A program made the position numbers and the translations under genes. Positions 27,983 to 35,670 of a stretch of 64,000 bases of DNA are shown here, piece after piece (position 1 is the stretch's first letter; each line of letters begins with the position of its first letter). Origin of the DNA: Bradyrhizobium erythrophlei (GTDB taxonomy: Bacteria; Pseudomonadota; Alphaproteobacteria; Rhizobiales; Xanthobacteraceae); assembly GCF_900129425.1 (NCBI RefSeq), contig NZ_LT670817.1, positions 4,464,001 to 4,528,000 of the forward strand. Direction: 5' to 3'. The notes under the pieces were generated by a model. That model was not told the DNA's origin. It searched no databases and saw only the letters and a list, made by a program, of their open reading frames with translations.

Positions 27983-28180
27983 CTAACGAGCCGCAAACGC
28001 CAGGACCGCATCAATATCCGCGCTTTCGAGATATGGATAATCCGCAAGGATTTCCTCCCGCGATTGTCCGGCCGACAGCATGCCCAGAATATCCGCGACC
28101 GTAATACGCAAGCCACGAATGCATGGGCGGCCATGCATCTGTTTGGGATCTATCGTAATTCTCGTCAAAAGGTCTGACAT
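27983..28180 (-). CDS. DUF433 antitoxin-like protein, truncated by TAG
   Basis: A 65-residue DUF433 protein: LLTRITIDPKQMHGRPCIRG, LRITVADILGMLSAGQSREE, ILADYPYLESADIDAVLAFA. DUF433 proteins are antitoxin-type DNA-binding proteins usually paired with a PIN-like DUF5615 toxin. The frame stops at TAG (27983-27985) after FAAR, but the same frame continues with ADHPIIAAE and a second TAG at 27953-27955, the ending I expect for the intact family (FAARLADHPIIAAE). A TTG-to-TAG change would explain this. No toxin frame follows; a family D repeat is there instead. Likely a relic or an orphan regulator. Confidence 0.7.
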   Translation of the reverse strand: MSDLLTRITIDPKQMHGRPCIRGLRITVADILGMLSAGQSREEILADYPYLESADIDAVLAFAAR

Positions 28181-28239
28181 TCGGCACCTTCGACCTCAAC
28201 ATACCAAGACAAAACAAAGTTTGTCAGGAGATCATGCTC

Positions 28240-28303
28240 GTAGGGCGGACGTCCGTCCGCGCGCGGCGCAATACGGTACGCTGCTGCAGCCTCTGGTGCC
28301 TAC
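28240..28303. repeat. Family D repeat, degenerate copy
   Basis: GTAGGGCGGACGTCCGTCCG, GCGGCGCAATACGGTACGCT and a final GGTGCCTACG. The ends are recognisable as family D but the centre has diverged. Confidence 0.6.
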
Positions 28304-28318
28304 GTGGTCCGTCGCACG

Positions 28319-28606
28319 CTACTTCCGTCGGCGTCGTGTTCGTTTAACCGCACGGCTTCGGCCGGAATTGAGCCTTCCCAGCCGCTTCGCATTGGCCGCG
28401 ACATGCCGTCGATATCGATGAACTATTTCGTCGCTCGACGCACCAGCCATCAGGCTTGCGGTAGCCTCCATGGCCGCGGCTATCTTTTCGCTGACCATTC
28501 GTTCAGCTTCGCGCCGGGCGCGTTTGCCGCCACGCATCAGCTTCATCATCCGAAGCGCAACGACGCCATTCGCTTCCAGCGCCAACATCATCAAAGGATT
28601 GAACAT
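28319..28606 (-). CDS. Small basic protein of unknown function
   Basis: A 95-residue protein from the ATG at 28606: MFNPLMMLALEANGVVALRM, then ERMVSEKIAAAMEATASLMA and SSDEIVHRYRRHVAANAKRL, ending in a very basic tail (SRAVKRTRRRRK). It is helical, with a phasin-like alternation. I recall similar short proteins in several Bradyrhizobium genomes; no function is established. The basic tail could bind nucleic acid or polymer surfaces (inference). An upstream start at 28708 adds an Arg/Ser/Cys-rich stretch unlike the rest and is rejected. Confidence 0.6.
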   Translation of the reverse strand: MFNPLMMLALEANGVVALRMMKLMRGGKRARREAERMVSEKIAAAMEATASLMAGASSDEIVHRYRRHVAANAKRLGRLNSGRSRAVKRTRRRRK

Positions 28607-28800
28607 CCGCCGCCCTCTACATAGCGGTCCCGGGCAAAACAACCGCGAAAAGCATGATCGAGACCGGGATCGCTGTCGACCCTGAGAAAGCACCTCTGCA
28701 AAGCCCATGATGGCTCCATAGGTGCGCTGTTCAACTAATTCACCACCTCAAGAGTTCCGCTTGGGGGGCGTTCGGCGAATGCGTTGTCGGACACGTCCTT

Positions 28801-28839
28801 GTTTAGAACAAAGATCGCTTTTGTTTGGAACAAAGATCG
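28801..28839 (+). promoter_or_regulatory. 17-bp direct repeat, operator-like
   Basis: GTTTAGAACAAAGATCG (28801-28817) and GTTTGGAACAAAGATCG (28823-28839) match at 16 of 17 positions with a 22-bp period, about two helical turns. They lie 37-75 bases before the WYL-like gene. Confidence 0.6.
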
Positions 28840-28875
28840 AAGTTCACGAATAGCCGCGGACAATGAGACAAAGCG

Positions 28876-29220
28876 ATGTCAGGGGTACTTCTCCGAATGC
28901 CCAGCCCCATCTACGCCCTCTTCCGCAACGCCATCCTCGCCGAGCAGCAGGTGCTCTGCACCTATGACGGACGCCATCGCGAATTGTGTCCTCACATCAT
29001 TGGCACCAACAGGGCTGGCGAGGAAGCCGTGCTGGCGTGGCAGTTCGCCGGAGAGAGCAGCGGCAAGCTGCCGCAATGGCGGTGCCTGAAACTCGCCAAC
29101 GTCAGAAACGCCCGAGCACGCAGTGGCCGGTGGTACGAGGGCGGCTCTCACAAGACGACGCAGAAGTGCGTGACCGCGATCGATCTCGACATCAACGTTC
29201 ACGTTCGTAGGTTGCGCTAA
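28876..29220 (+). CDS. Single-domain WYL-like protein
   Basis: A 114-residue protein (106 if the ATG at 28897 is used). IYALFRNAILAEQQVLCTYD, then GRHRELCPHIIGTNRAGEEA, AWQFAGESSGKLPQWRCLKL and the C-terminal INVHVRRLR resemble a WYL beta-fold (ligand- or nucleic-acid-binding module) without the HTH part. WYL domains regulate defence and DNA-damage genes in many bacteria. A 17-bp tandem repeat upstream suggests regulated expression. The assignment is by pattern only and is not certain. Confidence 0.55.
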   Translation: MSGVLLRMPSPIYALFRNAILAEQQVLCTYDGRHRELCPHIIGTNRAGEEAVLAWQFAGESSGKLPQWRCLKLANVRNARARSGRWYEGGSHKTTQKCVTAIDLDINVHVRRLR

Positions 29221-29295
29221 TGGGTTGCCGATCGACTACAAAGCGACGGAAAACACGCCGAAGCGACCAATGACGGAGCGCATAGCGGGGAGCCG

Positions 29296-29412
29296 GTAGG
29301 GCGGAATAGCAGAGCGTATTCCGCCTCTTTCGCAAACTCCCACATGCGGCGCAATACGCGGAATTTATCATCGGGCGCGCATTCGCGCGACCCGGTGGCT
29401 ATTGCGCCCTAC
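29296..29412. repeat. Family D repeat, long copy with inner palindrome
   Basis: GTAGGGCGGAATAGCAGAGC at the left and GGCTATTGCGCCCTAC at the right. The centre contains a second palindromic part (CATCGGGCGCGCATTCGCGC, then GACCCGGTG) absent from the 27872 copy. Confidence 0.75.
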
Positions 29413-29497
29413 TGACCTGACTCGATGCCGGGCAGGAGTTGTTTGTGGGCGGAGCCGAGCTTGTCGTACGCGTCGTGCCGATTTCCGTCGCCGCAAT

Positions 29498-29533
29498 ATA
29501 TTCGTTGACACGAATATTCTTGTACAACAATAT
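29498..29533 (+). promoter_or_regulatory. Probable autoregulated promoter/operator of the arsR-type gene
   Basis: ATATTCGT (29498-29505) and ACGAATAT (29510-29517) form a perfect inverted repeat around TGAC. A consensus -35 TTGACA (29505-29510) sits in its centre, and CAATAT (29528-29533) at 17-bp spacing can serve as -10. The start codon at 29540 follows closely, so the mRNA may be almost leaderless. Confidence 0.65.
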
Positions 29534-29539
29534 ACGAAG

Positions 29540-29884
29540 ATGAATTCTGAGACGCTTGCTGCGCTAGGCGAACCCAATCGACTTCGAATAGTTGAGCTGC
29601 TTCGTGCAGGACCTCGGCCGGTGAACGACATCCGTGGCCGGCTGGGGCTCAGGCAATCGCAAGTTTCCCAGCATCTCAAGGTGCTCAAGGATGTAGGCTT
29701 GGTTGAAATGGAGCCGCGCGCGCAGCAGCGGTTCTACCGACTACGCGCGCAGCCCCTGAAGCAACTTCACAAATGGCTCGACCGTTACCGGCACATCTGG
29801 GAAGAGCGTTTCGAGCAGCTGGACGAGATCATCGAGGAACTCAAGCGAAAGGAGAAATCGGATGCAGCGGGCAAGGACAGGTGA
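29540..29884 (+). CDS. ArsR-family transcriptional regulator
   Basis: A 114-residue winged-helix regulator: MNSETLAALGEPNRLRIVEL, VNDIRGRLGLRQSQVSQHLK (recognition helix), VLKDVGLVEMEPRAQQRFYR (wing). No metal-binding Cys pair is present, so it is unlikely to be a metal sensor. It is followed 8 bases later by an AHSA1/SRPBCC protein, the standard partner of this non-metal ArsR subgroup. The ATG at 29540 is chosen because the operator-promoter palindrome lies just upstream and the longer frame reads through it. Confidence 0.9.
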   Translation: MNSETLAALGEPNRLRIVELLRAGPRPVNDIRGRLGLRQSQVSQHLKVLKDVGLVEMEPRAQQRFYRLRAQPLKQLHKWLDRYRHIWEERFEQLDEIIEELKRKEKSDAAGKDR

Positions 29885-29891
29885 GAGCAAC

Positions 29892-30413
29892 ATGAGAAAC
29901 GAAACGATTGTGGAACGGACGGCCGACCGTGAGCTGGTCGTCAGGCGCACGTTCAATGGACCGGCGCATATCGTCTTCGACGCATGGACCAAGCCGGAGC
30001 TCCTGAAACGATGGTGGGCGCCCAAGTCCTTCGGCGTGTCGCTCTTCGAGTGCGAGTCTGACCTGCGCGTGGGAGGAACCTATCGCTACGCGTTCGGGCG
30101 CGACCCAAGGAATCCGGAGGTGTTTTCAGGACGGTATATAGAGGTGAGATCGCCCTCACGGCTTGTCCTCACACAGGTCTATGAGCGGATGCGCGACGCG
30201 GGTGAGGCCGTAGTCACAGCCACCTTCGAGGAGAGCGAGGGCAGAACTCTTCTTACTCTGCACCAGCTTTTCCCTAGCAAGGAAGCGTTGGAAGGCGCGC
30301 TCGCCTCCGGGATGGAGCACGGAATGCGTGTGACGCTCGACCAACTCGATGAACTGGTCGCCAGCAATCGACAGAATGTCAACGCGACGTTGCAGCGTCC
30401 GACCGCAGGCTGA
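29892..30413 (+). CDS. SRPBCC (AHSA1-like) ligand-binding protein
   Basis: A 173-residue START/AHSA1-fold protein: RELVVRRTFNGPAHIVFDAW, KPELLKRWWAPKSFGVSLFE, LRVGGTYRYAFGRDPRNPEV, VFSGRYIEVRSPSRLVLTQV, ending with helix MEHGMRVTLDQLDELVASN. These proteins bind hydrophobic ligands in a helix-grip pocket. It begins 8 bases after the ArsR stop with an AGGTGAG ribosome binding site, so the two are an operon. The 3' end overlaps the convergent gene at 30379 by 35 bases. Confidence 0.9.
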   Translation: MRNETIVERTADRELVVRRTFNGPAHIVFDAWTKPELLKRWWAPKSFGVSLFECESDLRVGGTYRYAFGRDPRNPEVFSGRYIEVRSPSRLVLTQVYERMRDAGEAVVTATFEESEGRTLLTLHQLFPSKEALEGALASGMEHGMRVTLDQLDELVASNRQNVNATLQRPTAG

Positions 30414-30888
30414 AACCGGAAATCGGGATCTCGGCGTATCGCTGTTCCGGCACGCCCCCATGCTTGAATCCGAGCTTTGTCTGTCGGACCTCTTCTTCCA
30501 TCGTGACCAGGACCGGCGGATATTCACCGATGATGAATGCTGCCCGCTCGAGGGTCAGGGTTGTCCGCTCATCCAGCAGCATCTGATACATCACGCTGAG
30601 CGGGCGGGCATGTTCGAACGTGAGTTTCCTTTTCCAGTCCTCGTCGCCCGACGCCCGCACCAGCGCGGCCGCGTCACTAATGCGGTGACAGGTCTTCCAA
30701 TTCTCCTTCATGAAAGTCCCGCATTCCAGGTAGAGCGAGACTCCCGAAAGCATTTTCTTGGTGACCGCGCTCGGTTTGACCCCCGCCTTGGCGCAATCGC
30801 ACAACGCGTTGATCAGGATGCGGGCTTTCTTCGCCGCCAACGTCTTATCGTGGATCGAGTATGGCATTTGCCCAGACAGTGATGCCAT
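30379..30888 (-). CDS. Hypothetical 169-residue protein
   Basis: Not recognised. From the ATG at 30888 the product is mostly helical: KTLAAKKARILINALCDCAK, VSLYLECGTFMKENWKTCHR, DEDWKRKLTFEHARPLSVMY, LTLERAAFIIGEYPPVLVTM, then a Gly-containing tail. No signal or membrane segment, so it is cytosolic. A second ATG eight codons later is possible. It overlaps the SRPBCC gene tail-to-tail by 35 bases. The balanced codon use suggests a real gene of the accessory region. Confidence 0.55.
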   Translation of the reverse strand: MASLSGQMPYSIHDKTLAAKKARILINALCDCAKAGVKPSAVTKKMLSGVSLYLECGTFMKENWKTCHRISDAAALVRASGDEDWKRKLTFEHARPLSVMYQMLLDERTTLTLERAAFIIGEYPPVLVTMEEEVRQTKLGFKHGGVPEQRYAEIPISGFSLRSDAATSR

Positions 30889-30902
30889 GAATTCAAATTA
30901 CC

Positions 30903-31085
30903 TCGCAAGGGCGCCTCTTCCCCTCTCCCCTTGTGGGATAGGGTGGCTTCGCCACCGGGTCGGCACGAAGCGCCGCCCGATGATAAACTCCACGAAGACG
31001 GCTGAGGGGTTCTCTCCGCGGATGCAGACCCCTCATCCGTCGCGGACTGCGTCCGCGCCACCTTCTCCCACAAGGGGAGAAGGAA
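30903..31085. repeat. Palindromic repeat, family C
   Basis: CCCTCTCCCCTTGTGGGATA at the left and CTTCTCCCACAAGGGGAGAA at the right, with GGTGGCTTCGCCACC and GGACTGCGTCC hairpins inside. This relates it to the copies at 16303 and 32035. Confidence 0.65.
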
Positions 31086-31106
31086 AAAGACCAGCAGACC
31101 GTGCCA

Positions 31107-31922
31107 TCAAAACTGATCGGCCTCCCGGCGACGGGGTGTCCATTCATCGATCACCGCTTCCACAAACCCCGCCGGATCGGCGCAGAACTCGCGCATGACC
31201 TTGTAGTGATCGGTCTGCTCGACGGTCACCGGCTCCAGCCCGTATTTCGACAGCCGCAGCAGCCGCGCGCCGGGATACGCCATCAGCATGGGCGAGTGCG
31301 TGGCCATGACGACCTGGCAAATCGTGGACTCCTCCATCCGCCGCATCAGCTTCAAGAATTCCATCTGGCGCGCAGGCGACAGCGCGGCTTCCGGCTCGTC
31401 GAAGATGAAAATGCCCTGCCGCTGGCAGCGCTGTTCGAAGAACCGCAAAAAACCTTCGCCGTGCGAATACGAGAGGAAGTCAGGCGGGATGCCGGCGGCA
31501 ACGCCGGGAATATCTTCGGCATTGACCTCGTCCTGGTATCTCGCGACCGAGAAAAAACTCTCGGCGCGGAAGAACCAGCCGTTGGTGATCCTCGGCAGCC
31601 AGCTCGCGCGCAGCGCCTCGGAAAGCTGGCCGCCCATCGCCTCAACCGCATTGGAGTGATCGACCGGCCGATATCCCTTGCCGCCGCCGGCTTCGTCATA
31701 GCCGGCCAGCACCGCGATCCCTTCCAGCAGCGTGGACTTGCCGGTGCCGTTTTCACCGGCGATGATGGTGATGGGCCGGTCGAAATCCAGGTCGAATTCG
31801 TCGCGCAGGAACGGCAGGCAGAACGGATAGGCCGCGCGGTCGGGAACGCGGGAAGGGTCGAGCCAGATGCGCCTGAGGTAAGGCGCGGGCATGCCGATGG
31901 TACGGTTTCGTTTTGAACTCAT
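31107..31922 (-). CDS. AAA/ABC-type ATPase (SMC-like nucleotide-binding domain)
   Basis: A 271-residue stand-alone ATPase. Walker A is AGENGTGKSTLLEGIAVLAG (near residues 54-73), the signature-like LSYSHGEGFLRFFEQ lies in the middle, Walker B is IFIFDEPEAALSP, and the switch His is in VMATHSPMLMAYPG. There is no coiled coil or zinc hook, so it belongs to the compact AAA_21/AAA_23-like group used in transporters of unknown type and in some defence systems (OLD-like), but no nuclease (TOPRIM) domain follows. It begins MSSKRNRTIGMPAPYLRRIW. Flanked by repeats on both sides, with no operon partner. Confidence 0.85.
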   Translation of the reverse strand: MSSKRNRTIGMPAPYLRRIWLDPSRVPDRAAYPFCLPFLRDEFDLDFDRPITIIAGENGTGKSTLLEGIAVLAGYDEAGGGKGYRPVDHSNAVEAMGGQLSEALRASWLPRITNGWFFRAESFFSVARYQDEVNAEDIPGVAAGIPPDFLSYSHGEGFLRFFEQRCQRQGIFIFDEPEAALSPARQMEFLKLMRRMEESTICQVVMATHSPMLMAYPGARLLRLSKYGLEPVTVEQTDHYKVMREFCADPAGFVEAVIDEWTPRRREADQF

Positions 31923-32034
31923 GGTCCCGCCCCCCGCGCCGCATGGTTGCGACTTAAGACTTCGCCTTCAGGTGGTGGAACGTAACAGGAACACGCCGCG
32001 TGTGGAAGGGGATATTTCGCCACGACGGTGCGCC

Positions 32035-32166
32035 CCCTCTCCCGCTCTTGCGGGGGAGGGTTGGGGTGGGGGTGCCAGCCAAGCAACGGATCTAGCGTGG
32101 TGAGAGTTTCCCCCACCCGCCGCGCTCTTGCGAGCGCGTCGACCTCCCCCGCAAGCGGGAGAGGTA
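32035..32166. repeat. Palindromic repeat, family C variant
   Basis: CCCCCTCTCCCGCTCTTGCG, GGGGAGGGTTGGGGTGGGGG at the left; CCTCCCCCGCAAGCGGGAGA at the right. The ends are inverted relative to each other. Confidence 0.65.
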
Positions 32167-32285
32167 GAGTGCGTTTGCTCGCCGCGTGCGCGAACAAGGC
32201 GCTACTGATTTGCCCGTCAGGCTGTTTCGCAACGACCTTGTCCAGCCCCTTTTGAAAAAATATTCTGTTTTTCCGAATACGCAAA

Positions 32286-32592
32286 TCAGTCTATATCCCT
32301 CGCCGTCCACCCCATGGAGGGGCGTATCGCGATCGTCACGGACGCGGGGTTGGATGCGATGGACGGGGGCGGCGCCGATGACGAAAGCGCCTGCTCGCGG
32401 ACGGCGAAGACGTGTGGTCCTGACACCCCGACGCTGGTGTCAAGTTTGCGGATTAATCCGCGTAACGACGGTGGCAAGAAAGCCGATCACCGGGGAGAGC
32501 ACGGTATAAGCCGTAGACCATTGCGTGCGGGAATGTCGGGTGTTTTCCGATGGCTCGCTGTGAATACTCGTGTGCATACTTACTACCAATAG
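32286..32592. repeat. Probable recurrent element giving overlapping short ORFs on both strands
   Basis: Plus-strand frame 32314-32592 begins MEGRIAIVTDAGLDAMDGGG and has RTAKTCGPDTPTLVSSLR; the minus strand frame 32286-32477 contains SVGVSGPHVFAVREQALSSS. From memory, near-identical pairs of ORFs are annotated repeatedly in Bradyrhizobium and Afipia genomes and probably come from a dispersed non-coding element. Not verified here. Confidence 0.4.
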
Positions 32593-32714
32593 CGCACACG
32601 AGGCTGCGGGTGCATCGGGCGCCCGGCATTCCCCACGCCCTCTGTTTTCAGGGCGGAAGTTTTTGGCAAACCTCGGGCGCACCGCGCCGCGGGATCGCGA
32701 ACGTGTATCTCATC

Positions 32715-32791
32715 GTCATTGCGAGCGAAGCGAAGCAATCCATGGAGCAGCAAGCAAGAAAGCTGGATTGCTTCGCTTCGCTCGCAATGAC
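32715..32791. repeat. Near-ideal 28-bp inverted repeat element
   Basis: The left arm 32715-32742 begins GTCATTGCGAGCGAAGCGAA and the right arm 32764-32791 ends TTCGCTTCGCTCGCAATGAC. The arms are perfect complements over 28 bp with a 21-base spacer. This is a well-known intergenic palindrome type in rhizobial genomes. Confidence 0.9.
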
Positions 32792-32845
32792 GGTCTTGGC
32801 TGTTTGACAAATGAATCGGAAGTTACTCGTTGCATTGCAGTTAGT

Positions 32846-32935
32846 CGTCATGCCCGGCCTTGCGCCGGGCATCCACGTCTTTGCTGCACGAACGCAAGCA
32901 AGACGTGGATGGCCGGGACGAAGCCCGGCCATGAC
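32846..32935. repeat. Palindromic repeat, family B, full copy
   Basis: GTCATGCCCGGCCTTGCGCC, GGGCATCCACGTCTTTGCTG at the left; AGACGTGGATGGCCGGGACG, AAGCCCGGCCATGAC at the right. Same family as 58394-58477. Confidence 0.85.
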
Positions 32936-32951
32936 GAAAAATGTATCGCCT

Positions 32952-33821
32952 TCAGTCGCCCTCGCCCAGCACTTCCAGCACCAGCTCCATCGTCATCAGC
33001 ACCGGATTGTCGCCGCGCACGAGCCGGCCCTCGGCGAGGCCACCGGTATAGTCGACGAGGGCGACGTCGAGATCGGCTTTCAACGCGCCGTCGCCGCCGG
33101 ATGCGATCAGGCCCGAGCGTACCGCCAGTTCGGTCGCGAAGGGTTCGACGATGCGGCCATTCGCAAAACGTGCGCCGATGGTGCTGCCGACGCCGCCATG
33201 GAGTTTCGCGCGTGTGATGCCCCGCTCGCGACAGAACGTCTCCAGGGCATTGGCAAAATCCTGGTTCGGCCGCAGCCGCAGCGCGAAGGCGCGACTCGTT
33301 GCTTTGGCACCGTTGGCGTCAGAGCACACCGGCCCGAACAACCTGAAATTGGTCTCGGGGTCAGGCTCCGCCGTGAACACCGCGCCATCGATACCGAACG
33401 CTTCCACTGCAAAAGGCTCGGCGACTACGGTCTCCTCAGGCAGGATATGGCCGCCTTTGATGCGCCCGTCCGCTTCCGTCCACAATCCATGGCAATGGAA
33501 GAAGGGCGCGCCGTCGCGCTGGCCCAACGTCATCGCCGCCAGCTTGAGCCGTGTGACTCCGGCGGGACGGAAAGTGTCGCTGTAGAACGCCGCGTTCGCG
33601 CCGGTCTTCGACAGCGCCGGCATCACATAGGCGAAGGGGCCGAGCGCGCCTCCCCCGATGTTGAGCACACCGCCGGCAAAGCCTTCCGCCGCAAAGCCGC
33701 GGCGCGCGGCTTCCAGCAGCGGCACGCCCGCTTCCAGCGTGAAGGAGAAGGCGCGGCCCCTCGCCTCGACCCACTGAATACGCTCGGGCGCGGACGGGCC
33801 GGGCTGCACGATACTTCGCAT
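32952..33821 (-). CDS. PPC-domain (DUF296-type) protein with two repeats
   Basis: A 289-residue protein made of two PPC/DUF296-like halves: residues about 20-135 (AFSFTLEAGVPLLEAARRGF, VLNIGGGALGPFAYVMPALS, then GQRDGAPFFHCHGLWTEADG with a possible metal site) and about 165-280 (RPNQDFANALETFCRERGIT, AKLHGGVGSTIGARFANGRI). The fold occurs in plant AT-hook proteins and in stand-alone bacterial proteins of unknown role. It starts 2 bases after the acyl-CoA synthetase stop, so the two are coupled, and it is probably a partner in the same catabolic pathway (inference). Confidence 0.8.
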   Translation of the reverse strand: MRSIVQPGPSAPERIQWVEARGRAFSFTLEAGVPLLEAARRGFAAEGFAGGVLNIGGGALGPFAYVMPALSKTGANAAFYSDTFRPAGVTRLKLAAMTLGQRDGAPFFHCHGLWTEADGRIKGGHILPEETVVAEPFAVEAFGIDGAVFTAEPDPETNFRLFGPVCSDANGAKATSRAFALRLRPNQDFANALETFCRERGITRAKLHGGVGSTIGARFANGRIVEPFATELAVRSGLIASGGDGALKADLDVALVDYTGGLAEGRLVRGDNPVLMTMELVLEVLGEGD

Positions 33822-33823
33822 CG

Positions 33824-35404
33824 TCAGCTTTTCTCTTTCGCGACGACGTCGAGCAGACCGCGCGCTTCCAGTTCGTCGCGCACCAGCCGCTTCGGTATCT
33901 TGCCATAGCCCGACTTCGGCAGCGCCTCCCAGAAGAAGAACCGTTTTGGCATCTTGTAGCGCGGCACTTTCGGAGCAAGGAAAGCGGCCATGTCAGCTTC
34001 GGTCACCGCGCTTGCGCCCTCGCGCGCGACGCAGACGGCGATGCCCACCTCGCCCCAGAACGGATCGGGCACGCCGAGCACCGCCACCTCGCCGATCGCG
34101 GGATGGGTGAGAATCTTCTCCTCGACCTCGCGCGGGTAGATGTTGGATCCGCCTGAAATGTACATGTCCGAGGCGCGGCCGGTGATATAGACAAAATCTT
34201 CTTCATCCATATGGCCGAGATCGCCGGTGCGGAACCAGCCGTTGCGGAACGCCTTGGCGTTGGCCTCGGGGTTGTCGTAATAGCCGGCGAACACGGCGGG
34301 GCCGATCACGCAGATCTCGCCGGTCTCGAACGGTTTCAACTCGCTTCCGTCGTCGTCCTGGATCGCGACCTGCATGCCCGTGCGCGCGAAACCGCAGGTG
34401 CCGATCCGCGCATGCGGGCCGTCCTCGGGGTCGTGCAGATCAGGCGGCAGCACCGTGATGTTGCCGGTCACCTCGCCGAGGCCGAAATACTGCACCAGCA
34501 CCTTGCCGAGCTTGTTCAGCGCGGCCATCTGGTCCTCGCGGTACATCGGGGCGCCCGCATAGATGATGTAGCGCAGCGAGGAATGATCGTAGCGGTCGAC
34601 CGCGGGGTGTTCGACCATCATCTTCAGAATGGTCGGCACCGTGAAGATGTTGCTGACGCGATGCCGCTCGATCAGCCGGAACGCCTCGTCGATATCGAAC
34701 CGCTCCGTGGAAAGCAGGATGGTCGGCACGCCGCGCGCGGTTTGCACGAGCTGATGCACGCCGGCGCCGTGCGACAACGGCGCGACCACCAGGGAAGCGT
34801 CATTCTCGGTGGTGCCCGGCATGAGGTCGGCGAGATGGTTGGTGATGACAAACGCCATCTGGCCGTGGGTCAGCACCGCCGCCTTGGAACGGCCTGTCGT
34901 GCCCGACGTAAAGAAGAACCAACAGGGGTCGTCGTAGTCGACACCGGCCTCCCCGATTGCGGCGCCGGCGTGCGCGGCGATCGCGTCGCTGACGGATGTT
35001 TCGCCGAACGCGCCCTCGCCGATCCGCCATGTGAAGGCGAGCGCCGGGCTCGAAGCCTGCACGGCAGCCGCATGGTCGGGAAAATCGCCATGGCACAGAA
35101 AGGCCTTGGCGCCGGAGGCTGTGCCGAGATACGCGACCTCATCCGGCATCAGCCTGAAATTGGTCGGCACCCAGACCGCGCCGAGCCGGAAGGCTGCGAA
35201 CATCGACCAGAACATCTCGTCGCAATTCTTGGAATGAACCAGGATGCGGTCGCCCTTGACGATGCCGCGCGCCGCCAGCGCCGCCGCCAGTGCCGAGACA
35301 AGGCGGTCGATCTCGCGCCAGGTCCAGGACCTCTCGCCCCAGATGAAACCGATGCGGTCGCCGTGCCGGCGCCCATTCTGGGTAACGAGATGAGCAAGGT
35401 TCAT
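33824..35404 (-). CDS. Acyl-CoA synthetase / AMP-dependent ligase
   Basis: A 526-residue ANL-superfamily ligase that activates a carboxylic acid with ATP and joins it to CoA. The ATG at 35404 gives a clean start (MNLAHLVTQNGRRHGDRIGF); the upstream frame is low-complexity Arg-rich. The AMP-binding loop is FFTSGTTGRSKAAVLTHGQM, the core YFGLGEVTGNITVLPPDLHD and the hinge and adenylate segment WFRTGDLGHMDEEDFVYITG follow, and the C-terminal lysine motif is LPKSGYGKIPKRLVRDEL. The chain-length or aromatic specificity cannot be read. Coupled to the PPC-domain gene. Confidence 0.93.
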   Translation of the reverse strand: MNLAHLVTQNGRRHGDRIGFIWGERSWTWREIDRLVSALAAALAARGIVKGDRILVHSKNCDEMFWSMFAAFRLGAVWVPTNFRLMPDEVAYLGTASGAKAFLCHGDFPDHAAAVQASSPALAFTWRIGEGAFGETSVSDAIAAHAGAAIGEAGVDYDDPCWFFFTSGTTGRSKAAVLTHGQMAFVITNHLADLMPGTTENDASLVVAPLSHGAGVHQLVQTARGVPTILLSTERFDIDEAFRLIERHRVSNIFTVPTILKMMVEHPAVDRYDHSSLRYIIYAGAPMYREDQMAALNKLGKVLVQYFGLGEVTGNITVLPPDLHDPEDGPHARIGTCGFARTGMQVAIQDDDGSELKPFETGEICVIGPAVFAGYYDNPEANAKAFRNGWFRTGDLGHMDEEDFVYITGRASDMYISGGSNIYPREVEEKILTHPAIGEVAVLGVPDPFWGEVGIAVCVAREGASAVTEADMAAFLAPKVPRYKMPKRFFFWEALPKSGYGKIPKRLVRDELEARGLLDVVAKEKS

Positions 35405-35469
35405 CACCCGGCGCGAGATCGGCGTCACGCCGCCCGGTGGCGCAGCCGGGGTGGTGGTCGTCTTGCCCC

Positions 35470-35670
35470 TCACCTGCGCCCCATCCAGACGCCGGCCGCC
35501 AACAGCACCACGCCGATCACGCCGGAAACGATCCCGTGCTTGTAATGCATGCGCGCCACGCCGGCCTCGTGGCCAGGGAAAAAGCCCGGCAATTGATCCG
35601 ACGGCACCAGGAAATACACGGCGGCGACGACGAGCAGGACGACGCCGAGCAAGGTCAGTACGAGTTTCAT
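35470..35670 (-). CDS. Small two-helix membrane protein
   Basis: A 66-residue protein from the ATG at 35670 with helices MKLVLTLLGVVLLVVAAVYF and HKHG-type spacer then IVSGVIGVVLLAAGVWMGRR. Between them is LVPSDQLPGFFPGHEAGVAR. The AGAGGAACC ribosome binding site supports this start; the longer frame from 35754 reads through the promoter region. Function unknown; similar small proteins are frequent in Bradyrhizobium. Confidence 0.7.
   Translation of the reverse strand: MKLVLTLLGVVLLVVAAVYFLVPSDQLPGFFPGHEAGVARMHYKHGIVSGVIGVVLLAAGVWMGRR

Larger units (their letters stand above)
31923..32951. other. Repeat-dense intergenic region
   Basis: About 1 kb without a supported gene. It holds family C (32035-32166), a recurrent spurious-ORF element (32286-32592), a 28-bp inverted repeat (32715-32791) and family B (32846-32935). 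It marks the right border of the accessory region. Confidence 0.6.

Noticed and set aside
31107..31922. OLD-family defence nuclease
   Set aside because: Only the ATPase domain is present; no TOPRIM nuclease domain or UvrD-like partner gene follows.
34211..35545. 444-residue plus-strand frame over the acyl-CoA synthetase
   Set aside because: Antisense shadow with random composition.
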